Below, one piece after another: positions 52,272 through 61,198 of a stretch of DNA of 64,000 bases. The notes beneath the pieces are model-generated. The model saw only the letters and a list, made by a program, of their open reading frames with translations, searched no databases and was not told the DNA's origin. The DNA lies in the NCBI GenBank assembly GCA_031286695.1, contig JAITTY010000001.1, positions 124,001 to 188,000 of the forward strand. Direction: 5' to 3'. The translations under genes were made by a program, and so were the position numbers. The first letter of the stretch is position 1. Each line of letters begins with the position of its first letter. Source of the stretch: Sphingobacterium sp. Its GTDB lineage: Bacteria > Bacteroidota > Bacteroidia > Sphingobacteriales > Sphingobacteriaceae.

Positions 52272-53063
52272 ATGCGGTTTCATTTTTTTTTAAAGATTTT
52301 AGTTCTCAGCGGTTTGTTATATGGATGCAATGGCCAAAATAAAACATCTGTTGACATACAGCATACCGATACACTGTCCTATAGCAGAAAAAATATAGAT
52401 GAGCATAGCAATTATTTTCTAAAAGAAGATGATCGATTGGATACGACTTATTTCCGGGCCAAATACCCTATTTTCAAAGAAAGCAAAATTAACGACCTTA
52501 TTGCTACTGTCGTTCATCTTGAAGGCGATACAAGCATGGAAGAGGCGGCACATCGCTTTATTAATTCCTACAACGACTATGTAGAAGAGAATAATGGGAA
52601 ATCTACGGCAACCTGGAGCCGGGACCTACAAGTGGATGTAGTCGCCAATACCCCTATTTTCTTGGGAATACGAACCAAACAGGAAGAGTATACTGGTGGA
52701 GCACATGGAGACCACTTCACTCTTTACTCAAATTTTGATCGGCAATCCAACAAAGCGATTACGATCAATGATATCATTATTGAAGATAATAAAGATAAAT
52801 TCATAAAGATCGTTGAGCAATATTTCCGTAAGCAAGAAGGATTAAGCGGTGATGATTCATTAAATGGAAAATATTTTTTTGAAGAAGGAAAGTTTTCACT
52901 GGCCGATAATTTCACTTTTGAAAAAAATGATATCCTGTTTTACTACAATGTATACGAGATCAAATCCTATGCTGAAGGAAATACGGAACTGCGTATCCCC
53001 TATACGGTATTTAAGCATCTGATTTCAGACAAAGGACTAAACTATATTAATAGTATCAATTAG
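52272..53063 (+). CDS. DUF3298/RsiV-like lipoprotein
   Basis: 263 residues from the ATG at 52272; a longer frame from 52224 would overlap the GNAT end and lack a signal start. Lipoprotein signal MRFHFFLKILVLSGLLYGC. The middle and C-terminal region has ANTPIFLGIRTKQEEYTGGA, HGDHFTLYSNFDRQSNKAI, DILFYYNVYEIKSYAEG and ELRIPYTVFKHLI. This is the DUF4163/DUF3298 pair found in the RsiV lysozyme-binding anti-sigma factor and in many lipoproteins. An envelope stress or lysozyme-binding role is possible. It lies 20 bases after the GNAT gene. Confidence 0.85.
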   Translation: MRFHFFLKILVLSGLLYGCNGQNKTSVDIQHTDTLSYSRKNIDEHSNYFLKEDDRLDTTYFRAKYPIFKESKINDLIATVVHLEGDTSMEEAAHRFINSYNDYVEENNGKSTATWSRDLQVDVVANTPIFLGIRTKQEEYTGGAHGDHFTLYSNFDRQSNKAITINDIIIEDNKDKFIKIVEQYFRKQEGLSGDDSLNGKYFFEEGKFSLADNFTFEKNDILFYYNVYEIKSYAEGNTELRIPYTVFKHLISDKGLNYINSIN

Positions 53064-53086
53064 CAATCAACTAAACTAATAAATAA

Positions 53087-54349
53087 ATGCAGGTTTTTAA
53101 ATTTGGAGGTGCGTCAGTAAAAGATGCTGAAAGTGTCAGAAATTCAGCTCGGATTATTTCAAAATACAAAGGCGACGCCTTATTAGTCGTCATATCCGCT
53201 ATGGGGAAGACAACAAACCTCCTGGAAAAATTGACCAAAGAGTATTTTAATAACACAGGTTCGCAGTTTCAGACCTTAGAGGACGCAAAAGAATTTCACT
53301 TTCATATCCTTCAGGAATTGTTCCCTGAAGCCGGAAACCCTATATTCGATGAAATTGCCAACTGCTTTGTCGAAATCGAATGGATTCTGGAAGAAGAACC
53401 TCAAGACTCATATGATTACCTTTTTGATCAGATTGTGTCAATGGGAGAACTTATCTCCACGAAGATCGTAGCAGCCTATGTTGCTTCTATTGGAGAAAAC
53501 GTAAAATGGCTGGATGCGCGTGATTATATATTCACAGACAATACCTATCGCGAAGCTATTGTAGATTGGAACAAAACGGAAGAAAAAATCCGTGCAGAAC
53601 TTCCTGCTATTCTCGATGAATACATTGTAATCACACAAGGATTTTTGGGTTCTACTTCTGAAAATTTCACAACCACCTTAGGCCGGGAGGGTTCCGACTA
53701 TTCCGCAGCGATATTTGCGTCCTGCTTAAATGCCGAAAACGTAACTATCTGGAAAGATGTACCGGGTGTCCTCAATGCTGACCCCAAGTGGTTTGAAAAG
53801 ACCGAATTGATTCCTGAATTATCGTACACCGACGCTATTGAACTTACGTATTATGGTGCAACGGTCATCCATCCGAAAACAATAAAACCTCTGCAAAACA
53901 AAAAGATCGCTTTGAATGTACGTTCCTTTGTTGATCCCGATTCGCCCGGTACCATGATAAAGAGTACAAATCAGACCTTACCAGTACCCTCTTTTATCTT
54001 TAAGGTAAACCAGATTTTCATTTCCATCTCGCCGAGAGATTTCTCTTTTATAGTCGAAGACAACCTCCGGGATATCTTTAATTTATTTCATGAATACCGT
54101 ATCAAAATCAATATGATGCACAACACAGCAATCAATTTTACTGTGGCAGTAGATGATACAGGGAAAAATCTGGTCGACCTGATCAATGAACTGGAGCAGC
54201 GTTTTAAGGTCAAGTATGAATCAGGACTAGAGCTAATTACAATCCGTTATTACAATCAGGAGACAATCGACCGTGTTTTGGTTGATAAAGAAGTTATTAG
54301 CGAATTAAAGGATACTTATACTTGTCAACTTCTTGTTAAAAAAATATAA
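53087..54349 (+). CDS. Aspartate kinase
   Basis: 420 residues, the monofunctional aspartokinase length. The N-terminal MQVFKFGGASVKDAESVR is the phosphate loop. ITQGFLGSTSENFTTTLGRE, GSDYSAAIFASCL and WKDVPGVLNADPK complete the active site. Two ACT-like segments fill the C-terminal 130 residues and should respond to amino acids. It opens the pathway to lysine, threonine and methionine. The methyltransferase gene follows directly (one base between stop and start). Confidence 0.93.
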   Translation: MQVFKFGGASVKDAESVRNSARIISKYKGDALLVVISAMGKTTNLLEKLTKEYFNNTGSQFQTLEDAKEFHFHILQELFPEAGNPIFDEIANCFVEIEWILEEEPQDSYDYLFDQIVSMGELISTKIVAAYVASIGENVKWLDARDYIFTDNTYREAIVDWNKTEEKIRAELPAILDEYIVITQGFLGSTSENFTTTLGREGSDYSAAIFASCLNAENVTIWKDVPGVLNADPKWFEKTELIPELSYTDAIELTYYGATVIHPKTIKPLQNKKIALNVRSFVDPDSPGTMIKSTNQTLPVPSFIFKVNQIFISISPRDFSFIVEDNLRDIFNLFHEYRIKINMMHNTAINFTVAVDDTGKNLVDLINELEQRFKVKYESGLELITIRYYNQETIDRVLVDKEVISELKDTYTCQLLVKKI

Positions 54350-55537
54350 ATGAATACATTAATCCTTCAAGAGGAGATTCAGCAGTTTTTAGAGAGAAAC
54401 ATGCATGAGTCACCAGCTAAAATTGCGTTAAAAAAATCTCCTTTTGAAGGAATATCTTCCGCAGAACTTGCAGCCCAGCTTGATGGTCGCCAACGGGCGA
54501 ATGCTAAAATTCCATTGTGGGCACAAACACGTGGAATCTACTTTCCTGCTAAGCTCAATCTTGAGCAATGTTCCTCCGAGAAAACAGGCATATTCAAAAG
54601 TTCGCTTATAAAAAAAGGAAGCCATTTAATTGACGCCACTAGCGGTTTCGGTGTTGATAGCTACTACTTCTCGCAAAAGGCGGAAAAAGTAACTTCCTGT
54701 GAGTTGAACCCCGAACTCGCGGCAATTTCAAAGCATAATGCGGCAGTCTTGGGTGCGGGCAACCTCCAGGTCGTCGCTGCAAATGGTATCGATTATATTC
54801 TCAAGGCTCCTGCTGAACGATTTGATTATATCTACCTTGATCCTTCAAGAAGAGTCCTGAACAAAAAGGTATTTTTACTGGATGAATGTGAGCCTAATCT
54901 AGTTGAATTACAAGATGAGTTTTTTAAACATGCTGATACGATAATCAGCAAGCTTGCTCCATTATTGGATATATCGGCGGCAATACAAATGCTCCGATAT
55001 GTAAAAAACGTTTACGTCGTTTCTTTACAGAATGACTGCAAGGAACTCATTTTTATACAGGAAAAGGGCTACGAGGGTGAGCCATACATACATGCCGTAA
55101 GATTGTTTCAGGAGCGGCAGCAGCTTGTCTCCTTTACTTACGAAAACGAACGTGCAATCGTAAACGACTACAGTGCTCCCCTGTCCTATTTATATGAACC
55201 TGATGTTGCTCTATCCAAAGCTGGAGCTTTTAAAACGATTGCTCAAGTGTTCAATGTAAAAAAATTGCATAAAAACACCCACCTCTATACTTCCGATCAA
55301 AAGGTTGAGAATTTCCCAGGCAAGACATTTGTTATAAAGCAAATTGAATCTTTCACGGATTTTAAGAAAAGTAAAAAACAATTAAAATCCGATATCATCG
55401 CAAAAAACTTCCCCCTGAAAACCGAAGAGATCAAAAAGAAGTTTAAAATAAAAGATGCCGGCGACTCGTTCACATTTTTTACGACCACCCTAAATGATCA
55501 ATTTAGTGTCATACATACACAGCGTCTCTTAGATTAG
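54350..55537 (+). CDS. Class I SAM-dependent methyltransferase with a THUMP-like domain
   Basis: 395 residues. The SAM-binding loop is HLIDATSGFGVDSYYFSQKA, followed by TSCELNPELAAISKHNAAVL and DYIYLDPSRRVLNKKV (a D-P-S-R motif typical of RNA methylases). The C-terminal 100 residues (NVKKLHKNTHLYTSDQKV, FKKSKKQLKSDIIAKNF, IKKKFKIKDAGDSFTFF) form the THUMP-like domain seen in such bacterial methylases. An RNA target is probable, but the exact base is unknown. It starts immediately after the aspartokinase stop. Confidence 0.85.
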   Translation: MNTLILQEEIQQFLERNMHESPAKIALKKSPFEGISSAELAAQLDGRQRANAKIPLWAQTRGIYFPAKLNLEQCSSEKTGIFKSSLIKKGSHLIDATSGFGVDSYYFSQKAEKVTSCELNPELAAISKHNAAVLGAGNLQVVAANGIDYILKAPAERFDYIYLDPSRRVLNKKVFLLDECEPNLVELQDEFFKHADTIISKLAPLLDISAAIQMLRYVKNVYVVSLQNDCKELIFIQEKGYEGEPYIHAVRLFQERQQLVSFTYENERAIVNDYSAPLSYLYEPDVALSKAGAFKTIAQVFNVKKLHKNTHLYTSDQKVENFPGKTFVIKQIESFTDFKKSKKQLKSDIIAKNFPLKTEEIKKKFKIKDAGDSFTFFTTTLNDQFSVIHTQRLLD

Positions 55538-55583
55538 ACATTTTCATTACAATTGTCGAAATTCTTCTCCGTAATTTTAATGC

Positions 55584-56573
55584 ATGGATAAAATAGCATT
55601 ATCAGCATTGGACTTAGCGCCAATCAAAAAAGGAGAAAATACCGCTAGTGCCCTAAAGCGTACTGTAAAAATTGCCCAACATATAGAGAAACTGGATTTT
55701 AAAAGAATTTGGGTTGCCGAGCATCATAATATGGAATATATAGCCAGCTCAGCAACATCACTTCTGATACAGCATATAGCGGCAAATACCGATCATATAC
55801 GTGTAGGCTCGGGGGGCATCATGCTGCCTAATCATGCTCCATTGGTCATTGCTGAGCAATTTGGCACATTGGAGACATTATTTCCCGGTCGTATTGATCT
55901 TGGTTTGGGCCGTGCTCCGGGAACGGATCAACTGACCGCCATGGCATTACGCAGAAACAATCTGAATACAGCCTTTCAATTCCCACAAGAAGTAAAAGAC
56001 CTACAGCGGTATTTCAGTGCAGATAACTATGATGCAAAAGTAAGAGCTTTTCCGGGTGAAGGTCTGGATATTCCGCTCTATATTTTGGGGTCAAGTACCG
56101 ATAGTGCCTATCTGGCAGCTAGCCTGGGTCTTCCATATGCCTTTGCGACACATTTTGCACCAGCACAATTTGCATCAGCAAGTATGATCTACCACCAGAA
56201 TTTTGTGCCTTCGGAAGTTTTAGAAAAACCCTATTTCATCTCCTGTGTCAATGTCATTGCAGCGGACAGTACGGAAGAAGCCAATTTTTTGGCAACAAGC
56301 TTCTATAACCTATTTGCGGGAATAGTGACCAACACACGAAGACCTCTTTCAGAACCGACGCAGGATGTAATTTACAAAGGTATCGCCGCCATTGAGCAGG
56401 CTGTACAGAGTATGGCTTCTTGTGCATTTATCGGCGATGGTGCCAAAATCCGTCCGGAAATAGAAAAGTTTGTTAAGGATCACAAGGTCGATGAAATCAT
56501 GGCAACTTCCTATATTTTTGATGACGACAAATGCCTTCGTTCATTTTCATTGTTAAAAGAGCTATTTAGCTAG
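55584..56573 (+). CDS. LLM-class flavin-dependent oxidoreductase
   Basis: 329 residues of the bacterial luciferase-like TIM-barrel family. [61 protein letters not shown] and [20 protein letters not shown] are typical of the alkanal monooxygenase-like group (MsnO8/YhbW-like). It binds FMN and acts as a monooxygenase; no substrate can be assigned. The gene follows the methyltransferase by 46 bases, but the families are unrelated. An inverted repeat follows the gene. Confidence 0.9.
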   Translation: MDKIALSALDLAPIKKGENTASALKRTVKIAQHIEKLDFKRIWVAEHHNMEYIASSATSLLIQHIAANTDHIRVGSGGIMLPNHAPLVIAEQFGTLETLFPGRIDLGLGRAPGTDQLTAMALRRNNLNTAFQFPQEVKDLQRYFSADNYDAKVRAFPGEGLDIPLYILGSSTDSAYLAASLGLPYAFATHFAPAQFASASMIYHQNFVPSEVLEKPYFISCVNVIAADSTEEANFLATSFYNLFAGIVTNTRRPLSEPTQDVIYKGIAAIEQAVQSMASCAFIGDGAKIRPEIEKFVKDHKVDEIMATSYIFDDDKCLRSFSLLKELFS

Positions 56574-56589
56574 GAAACAGAAATATTAT

Positions 56590-56633
56590 ATATACGGTGA
56601 ATTTTATATATTTAAACAAAATTCACCGTATAT
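56590..56633 (+). promoter_or_regulatory. Inverted repeat reaching into the next start codon
   Basis: ATATACGGTGAATTTT and AAAATTCACCGTATAT are perfect 16-base arms with a 12-base loop. The right arm covers the first two bases of the ATG at 56632, so the hairpin would hide the start codon in RNA made from upstream. It can also act as the terminator of the LLM gene. Confidence 0.6.
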
Positions 56634-57444
56634 GAATGTTTTCATTTCCTTCAGCCTGATCCTGGGATTATTTTCCCTACAGGCGTGTACAAACTCTTCT
56701 ACAAAACAGCATAGAAATTTACCTGATACAGCACACATTTCAGACAGCTTATCAGTATCAACTAATGATAACACCGCACCTTTCATTTCGCCTAAGACAG
56801 ATTCTTCACAAGGACAGATCTTTCTTGTCCGCAGCTATCGTATATGGGAAAAGGAAGATCCTACAGCTGTATTAAACAAAGAATGGTATGATCTTTATGA
56901 GGAAAATGGTCAATATTATTTGGGCAAAGTAGATTATGAGGTCAAGGATGGTTTTGACGACTGCGCACAAGTAGCTACTAAAAGCGTTGAATCACGAAGA
57001 AATTCATTGTTATTCCTGAAGCTGAAAGGACTTAAAGCAGGCGTAGTAGAACATATTAAAATAAGTCAGTCCGAAATTTGGCCAAAAGAATCTGTTACTT
57101 ATTCATTCAACAACAAAAAGATAAACCTCAGGGCCTCAGGAACTATAAGGTCCACAGAAGTGCAAACAAATGAAAAGGCGCACGAAAAGGTATTTCATGA
57201 GGTTACCGATTATAAGCTGCTCTATATCCCAAATAATGGAAATAAAGAAAAAATGCTGTTTCAGGTTGACCAATATGACCACGTATTTATGTCGACGCTA
57301 TTCGTTGGGGATATCGACCGAGATGGTGCATTAGATTTCGTTTTTTCCAATCCAAAAAATTATGAAGAAGAAGCTATGCTACTGTTTCTGTCCAATCACG
57401 GCAACCCACTGATGTTTGATGCAGAAGAACAATTTGACTGTTAA
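56632..57444 (+). CDS. Lipoprotein of unknown function
   Basis: 270 residues with a lipoprotein signal (MNVFISFSLILGLFSLQAC, lipid Cys19), thus envelope-anchored. A Ser/Thr-rich linker (20-65) is followed by a folded region beginning SQGQIFLVRSYRIWEKEDPT. Near the end, LFVGDIDRDGALDFVFSNPK resembles the calcium-type DxDxDG loop of FG-GAP/VCBS repeats. No enzyme motif is seen. Its start codon lies in the inverted repeat. It precedes a membrane protein gene by 11 bases. Confidence 0.6.
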   Translation: MNVFISFSLILGLFSLQACTNSSTKQHRNLPDTAHISDSLSVSTNDNTAPFISPKTDSSQGQIFLVRSYRIWEKEDPTAVLNKEWYDLYEENGQYYLGKVDYEVKDGFDDCAQVATKSVESRRNSLLFLKLKGLKAGVVEHIKISQSEIWPKESVTYSFNNKKINLRASGTIRSTEVQTNEKAHEKVFHEVTDYKLLYIPNNGNKEKMLFQVDQYDHVFMSTLFVGDIDRDGALDFVFSNPKNYEEEAMLLFLSNHGNPLMFDAEEQFDC

Positions 57445-57455
57445 TTGAACCTCAA

Positions 57456-58112
57456 ATGGGAAAAATGAACTACTACTTGCATCGGATGCAATCTATTCAT
57501 CGGGCGCTGATTTCGGTCCTTGTCTTTCTATTGATCTACCTGATCTCGCCCATCAAAAGCCTTCCTCTGCTTAATTTAATGTTATGCTGGTTTGGCTTTT
57601 GTTTAGCCTATATTTCTATATCCTGGTATACATTTTACACCACACCAATTGCTGCTATTGCCCGAAAAGCACAGCAGGAAGATGGCAGCCGTCTCTTCGT
57701 ATCGCTATTTATTATTTTAGTGACCATAGGCTGTTTTGTTTCGGTATTGATGATTATTATATCAAGCAAGGATAAACAGTTAAATGACGCTTATATTATC
57801 ATTATTTGCATCTTAGCCATGCTGTCCTCTTGGGTATTGGTACATACGATATATACTTTTCATTACGCACGCTTATACTATGAAAATAAGGTGACTGGAA
57901 CCGGACTAGAGTTTCCGGGAGATGACAAGCCCGATTATGTGGATTTCGCTTATTTTTCATTTGTGATGGGCTGTACCTTCCAGGTGTCTGATGTCGGAAT
58001 CTCATCAAAAAAAATACGAAGGGTAGCTTTATTTCACGGCCTCCTCTCCTTTGCTCTAAATACATTTGTCGTTGCATTGACAATAAATATCATTTCTGGA
58101 TTAATCAATTGA
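57456..58112 (+). CDS. Multi-pass membrane protein, DUF1345-like
   Basis: 218 residues with five predicted transmembrane helices: about 15-35, 38-58, 78-100, 112-135 and 190-215. LVHTIYTFHYARLYYENKV, PDYVDFAYFSFVMGCTFQVS and FHGLLSFALNTFVVALTINI have the conserved look of the DUF1345 family of inner-membrane proteins. ATG choices at 57456 and 57465 differ by three residues. The function is unknown. It lies between two lipoprotein genes. Confidence 0.72.
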   Translation: MGKMNYYLHRMQSIHRALISVLVFLLIYLISPIKSLPLLNLMLCWFGFCLAYISISWYTFYTTPIAAIARKAQQEDGSRLFVSLFIILVTIGCFVSVLMIIISSKDKQLNDAYIIIICILAMLSSWVLVHTIYTFHYARLYYENKVTGTGLEFPGDDKPDYVDFAYFSFVMGCTFQVSDVGISSKKIRRVALFHGLLSFALNTFVVALTINIISGLIN

Positions 58113-58155
58113 GTTTTTGACCAAAAAGTCTTATTTTAGAGCAAAAATTACACAC

Positions 58156-58542
58156 ATGAAGTTGTTTATTCCATTGGCCACGCTCAGTTCATTTATTATT
58201 CTAATCACCTCATGTGCAAAAAAAGATAACACAGGGGGTGGATCTGCTGGGGCTTCCGGCAGCTTTATAGGCCGTGTTCAATATCAGGATAATACATTGG
58301 ATGTGGATCGGGATAATCGTTTAATACGTGTATTACAAGTGAGCGGAAATACCTATAAAATTGAATTTTATACAGGGATTCCGAATATTACAGACCTTGT
58401 ATTAAACAAAACAAATGATAGTACCTGGATCTCTCCTGACACCACAGGCTTAAAAGAAGTGACAATTAAAGGAAAATCGCTGACAATTAACTATCAACCC
58501 AATAGCCAGAGCTGGATTGTCAATAACGCTGTACGTAAATAA
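58156..58542 (+). CDS. Small lipoprotein of unknown function
   Basis: 128 residues from the ATG at 58156; a TTG at 58117 is unlikely because it would bury the signal. Lipoprotein signal MKLFIPLATLSSFIILITSC (Cys20). A Gly/Ser-rich stretch (GGGSAGASGSF) separates the anchor from a compact beta-strand-rich domain (VLQVSGNTYKIEFYTGIPNI). No family is recognised. It follows the membrane protein by about 40 bases and may be part of the same transcript. Confidence 0.6.
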   Translation: MKLFIPLATLSSFIILITSCAKKDNTGGGSAGASGSFIGRVQYQDNTLDVDRDNRLIRVLQVSGNTYKIEFYTGIPNITDLVLNKTNDSTWISPDTTGLKEVTIKGKSLTINYQPNSQSWIVNNAVRK

Positions 58543-58579
58543 TAATCAATCTAAATTGTCATTTTAAATTCATATTCTG

Positions 58580-58610
58580 TTTGAAAATTACCTCTTTCTC
58601 CCTATATTTA
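58580..58610 (+). promoter_or_regulatory. Promoter of the di-haem cytochrome gene
   Basis: TTTG at 58580-58583 and TATATTTA at 58603-58610 (one mismatch to TAnnTTTG) are separated by 19 bases, the classic Bacteroidota arrangement. Transcription would begin near 58617, about 17 bases before the start codon at 58634. Confidence 0.55.
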
Positions 58611-58633
58611 GTTAAGCATAAAGGAAAAGAGAA

Positions 58634-59053
58634 ATGAAACAAATAAATAAATTAGGTGCGATTGCATCGGTGTTGGCTATTGCGCTTGCTTTGAGTGCAT
58701 TTAGTTTCCAGCAGGAAAAACCTAAGGAAGAGCCAAAACCAACCAATCTAAAAGTTCTTCCAAAAAATATTTCCCACGACGAATTGATTTCCACCATGAA
58801 GGAATTTAATGTTGCACTTGGAGTAAAATGCGGTTTCTGTCATGCACCATCAAAACAAGATCCAAACAAATTGGACTTTGCAAGTGATGAGAACCACAAA
58901 AAGGATATTGGACGGGCTATGATCAAGATGACCCAAAAGATCAACAAAAAGTATTTTAACCGTAGTTGGGATAATTCTCCTGCCAAAGCGATTTCTTGTA
59001 AAACCTGTCATGGCGGAAAAGAAGAACCAGAAATGGTCTTAGCGAAAAACTAA
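58634..59053 (+). CDS. Exported di-haem c-type cytochrome
   Basis: 139 residues with an N-terminal signal or anchor (about 5-25, LGAIASVLAIALALSAFSFQ). Two c-type haem motifs are seen: CGFCH in LGVKCGFCHAPS and CKTCH in AISCKTCHGGKEEP. The context LKVLPKNISHDELISTMKEF resembles the CytoC_RC-like cytochrome group common in Bacteroidota. It should act in periplasmic electron transfer; its partner is unknown. It has its own promoter and terminator, so it is monocistronic. Confidence 0.88.
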   Translation: MKQINKLGAIASVLAIALALSAFSFQQEKPKEEPKPTNLKVLPKNISHDELISTMKEFNVALGVKCGFCHAPSKQDPNKLDFASDENHKKDIGRAMIKMTQKINKKYFNRSWDNSPAKAISCKTCHGGKEEPEMVLAKN

Positions 59054-59072
59054 TCAAACCACATATTCAAGT

Positions 59073-59105
59073 AACACCATAATACCCTGTATTGTGGTGT
59101 TTTTT
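59073..59105 (+). terminator. Terminator of the cytochrome gene
   Basis: AACACCATAATA and TATTGTGGTGTT pair over 12 bases with one G-T wobble, followed by T6. It lies 20 bases after the stop codon. Confidence 0.85.
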
Positions 59106-59185
59106 ATTTAAATGTACGGATCTCGGCAATCATCGCAATCAGAGACAAATTGCAGAATACTTTATCAGCATACTATTGACGTAGA

Positions 59186-59446
59186 TCAATAGATTTTTGT
59201 ATCAATTGTCATCGCCCGTACAGGAATTTTACATGATGAAGCCATAAACCCTGACTCCAACTCAAAAGATCGTACAACGCATGCCCTAAAATTTTCGGGT
59301 AAACCTCCCAAGCGAAAACAAAGTGGGGCCACAATTGGATAGCGCTTTTTGTAGGCGATACCCCAAGCTAACAGGCGATAAACGTCATGTTGTTTTTGTT
59401 CCAAAAAGTTAAACCAAATAAAATATTCATTTATAACGGCATTCAT
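59186..59446 (-). CDS. Possible small protein of unknown function
   Basis: 86 residues: INEYFIWFNFLEQKQHDVYR, LLAWGIAYKKRYPIVAPLCF and LGGLPENFRACVVRSFE. It has a protein-like composition with many aromatic and charged residues and a helix-like first part. It falls in the 1.0-kb gap 59106-60074, which otherwise holds no gene. No family is recognised and no promoter is clear. It may be real or a remnant. Confidence 0.35.
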   Translation of the reverse strand: MNAVINEYFIWFNFLEQKQHDVYRLLAWGIAYKKRYPIVAPLCFRLGGLPENFRACVVRSFELESGFMASSCKIPVRAMTIDTKIY

Positions 59447-59469
59447 TGATTTACCTCGACAAATATACT

Positions 59470-59830
59470 ACATCAAACCGCGCATTGTCAATAGCCACTG
59501 GCAGGTTGGCGGAGACTCGTCGGTTGCGGCTTCGCTTGTGTCGGTGGGCTGTCGGAGACCAGACAAAAGCCGGCACAAAATAAGTCGTACAGTACGGTAT
59601 ATTCCAACCACACACTCGTCTGATACTTCAAAAAATACAAGCTCAAGCAACAGTCTATCGCCTTTGCTTCGAGTTAGATTCGTACCTGCTTCGGATCGAC
59701 AATAGATCTTGTACAGAAGTTGAACAGACATTGACCAGTCTCCAAACAGGGAAATACTGGTCAGCAGTGGTTCAACAGTGGCTGCTCGCTAGTTCAGCCC
59801 CGAAGACAATACGAAGCAGGTACGAACAGT
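59470..59830. repeat. GC-richer non-coding patch with a long inverted repeat
   Basis: Between 59470 and 59830 the base composition is clearly richer in GC than the surroundings. TTCGTACCTGCTTCG (59679-59693) and CGAAGCAGGTACGAA (59812-59826) are perfect 15-base inverted arms 118 bases apart. GGAGAC at 59513 and 59575 flank another GC-rich stretch. It may be an intergenic repeat or the debris of a mobile element. The rest of the gap to 60074 shows nothing I can name. Confidence 0.4.
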
Positions 59831-60074
59831 GTAGGGATTTAAGGCATTTTTGCCGCGGCCATTTTTATATTCGGTCACATACAGCTGTATCACCTCTTTG
59901 AAGTGACCTCCTCCACAAAACAGGTGCACAAAATAATAGAGCTAAGAATGGATATGCAAATTTCATAAATACATATAGTTAAGGATATTACTTAAATTTT
60001 GCTGTACTTTACTTTTTGAGAAAATGTAAAACTTTTTGATGTTTTATAAATTAAAGTTCACCTATTTTAAATTT

Positions 60075-61130
60075 TCACTTTACTTTGATCAGAAATAGCT
60101 GCTTGGGATCGGGAGAGTAGAATGAAAAGCCATGTGGCGAATGATAAAAAGCGGGATTATAAATATCACATGACGCCCCAGGTTCACGCACGATGTACAG
60201 GCTTGATTTGAAACCGTCATGCTTTTCGTTCTCCACGACCAGTTGGGGAACCATAAATTGGAAATTCTTTCCTGCGATACTGGTTTCAAAAAATCCCCGT
60301 CCTCGCCAATTATAGACACTGAAACCACCATCTCCACCGCCAATAATGTGATAATATTTTATTTTTTCTTCAGGATAAAAATAAAGGAGCTTAACATCAT
60401 CAGGTCTTTCGAAACCGTATTCTCCACTGCGGAAAATGTCTTTACGATACCTATTACTACTTTCCTCATTCGGAATATCTGTATAACCCGGCATTTTTTG
60501 CCATAACAACTTCCATTGCCGATCAGCATAAAAATAGGTTTTTCTATACCAAATACCTTCATTTGCAAAGGAGCTGAAAAACCAATATTTTGCAGTAGCC
60601 TTTATTGCTTTGACCCCGGCACTCACCTTTTCATGATCCCAGCTCAGATCAGCATTCAGCTCTATTACTTTATGTCTGACAGTATCGCCATTGAGTGGCC
60701 AGGTAGTATAGTAGTCATCTCTGTCACTTGTATAAACTATAAAGTCATCAATGAACTGTGCCCAATAACCATCATAGGCATCATAGATGGAATCAGCCAC
60801 CTTACCTGTCTTATCTATTTTATAGTAACGGGTATCATCTTTTGTTTCTTCATCTACCCTTGCATCACAACCTAAAATCAATTGGTCATTGACGGAAGAA
60901 AAAATACGGATAGGGTTCGGAGAAGCTGCGCTTGACACCACCACCTTTGCAACCAAAGCCACCTCGAATGTACCAGATCTATAATGTTCATTGATTTCCT
61001 GAAAAGAGGCATAATTGGCATCCAAAGACTCGTTATTCCGCTCTATAATCAGTTTATCAATTGAGAAAAAAACGCATATCCCAACGGCAATAGTTAAAAG
61101 CATACAGATCCAAATCCACTTTTTTTTCAT
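60075..61130 (-). CDS. Single-pass membrane-anchored protein of unknown function
   Basis: 351 residues. One N-terminal transmembrane helix (about 4-24, WIWICMLLTIAVGICVFFSI) anchors a large extracytoplasmic domain. The domain is rich in Tyr, Trp and Asp with many short beta strands (DQLILGCDARVDEETKDD, YYTTWPLNGDTVRHKVIELN, YYHIIGGGDGGFSVYNWRG), as in propeller-like or beta-sandwich folds. No catalytic motif is seen. It is followed by the GC-rich patch and preceded by the acyltransferase gene on the same strand, 68 bases away. Confidence 0.6.
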   Translation of the reverse strand: MKKKWIWICMLLTIAVGICVFFSIDKLIIERNNESLDANYASFQEINEHYRSGTFEVALVAKVVVSSAASPNPIRIFSSVNDQLILGCDARVDEETKDDTRYYKIDKTGKVADSIYDAYDGYWAQFIDDFIVYTSDRDDYYTTWPLNGDTVRHKVIELNADLSWDHEKVSAGVKAIKATAKYWFFSSFANEGIWYRKTYFYADRQWKLLWQKMPGYTDIPNEESSNRYRKDIFRSGEYGFERPDDVKLLYFYPEEKIKYYHIIGGGDGGFSVYNWRGRGFFETSIAGKNFQFMVPQLVVENEKHDGFKSSLYIVREPGASCDIYNPAFYHSPHGFSFYSPDPKQLFLIKVK

Positions 61131-61198
61131 CTCTTATTTTCTTTACATTTTTAATTCTCTATTTGGGGACAATAGGCACCTCGTAATCCCTATGAAAT

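Noticed and set aside
59468..59731. 87-residue minus-strand frame
   Set aside because: It lies in the GC-rich patch, includes one arm of the inverted repeat and has an unlikely composition; I treat it as non-coding.
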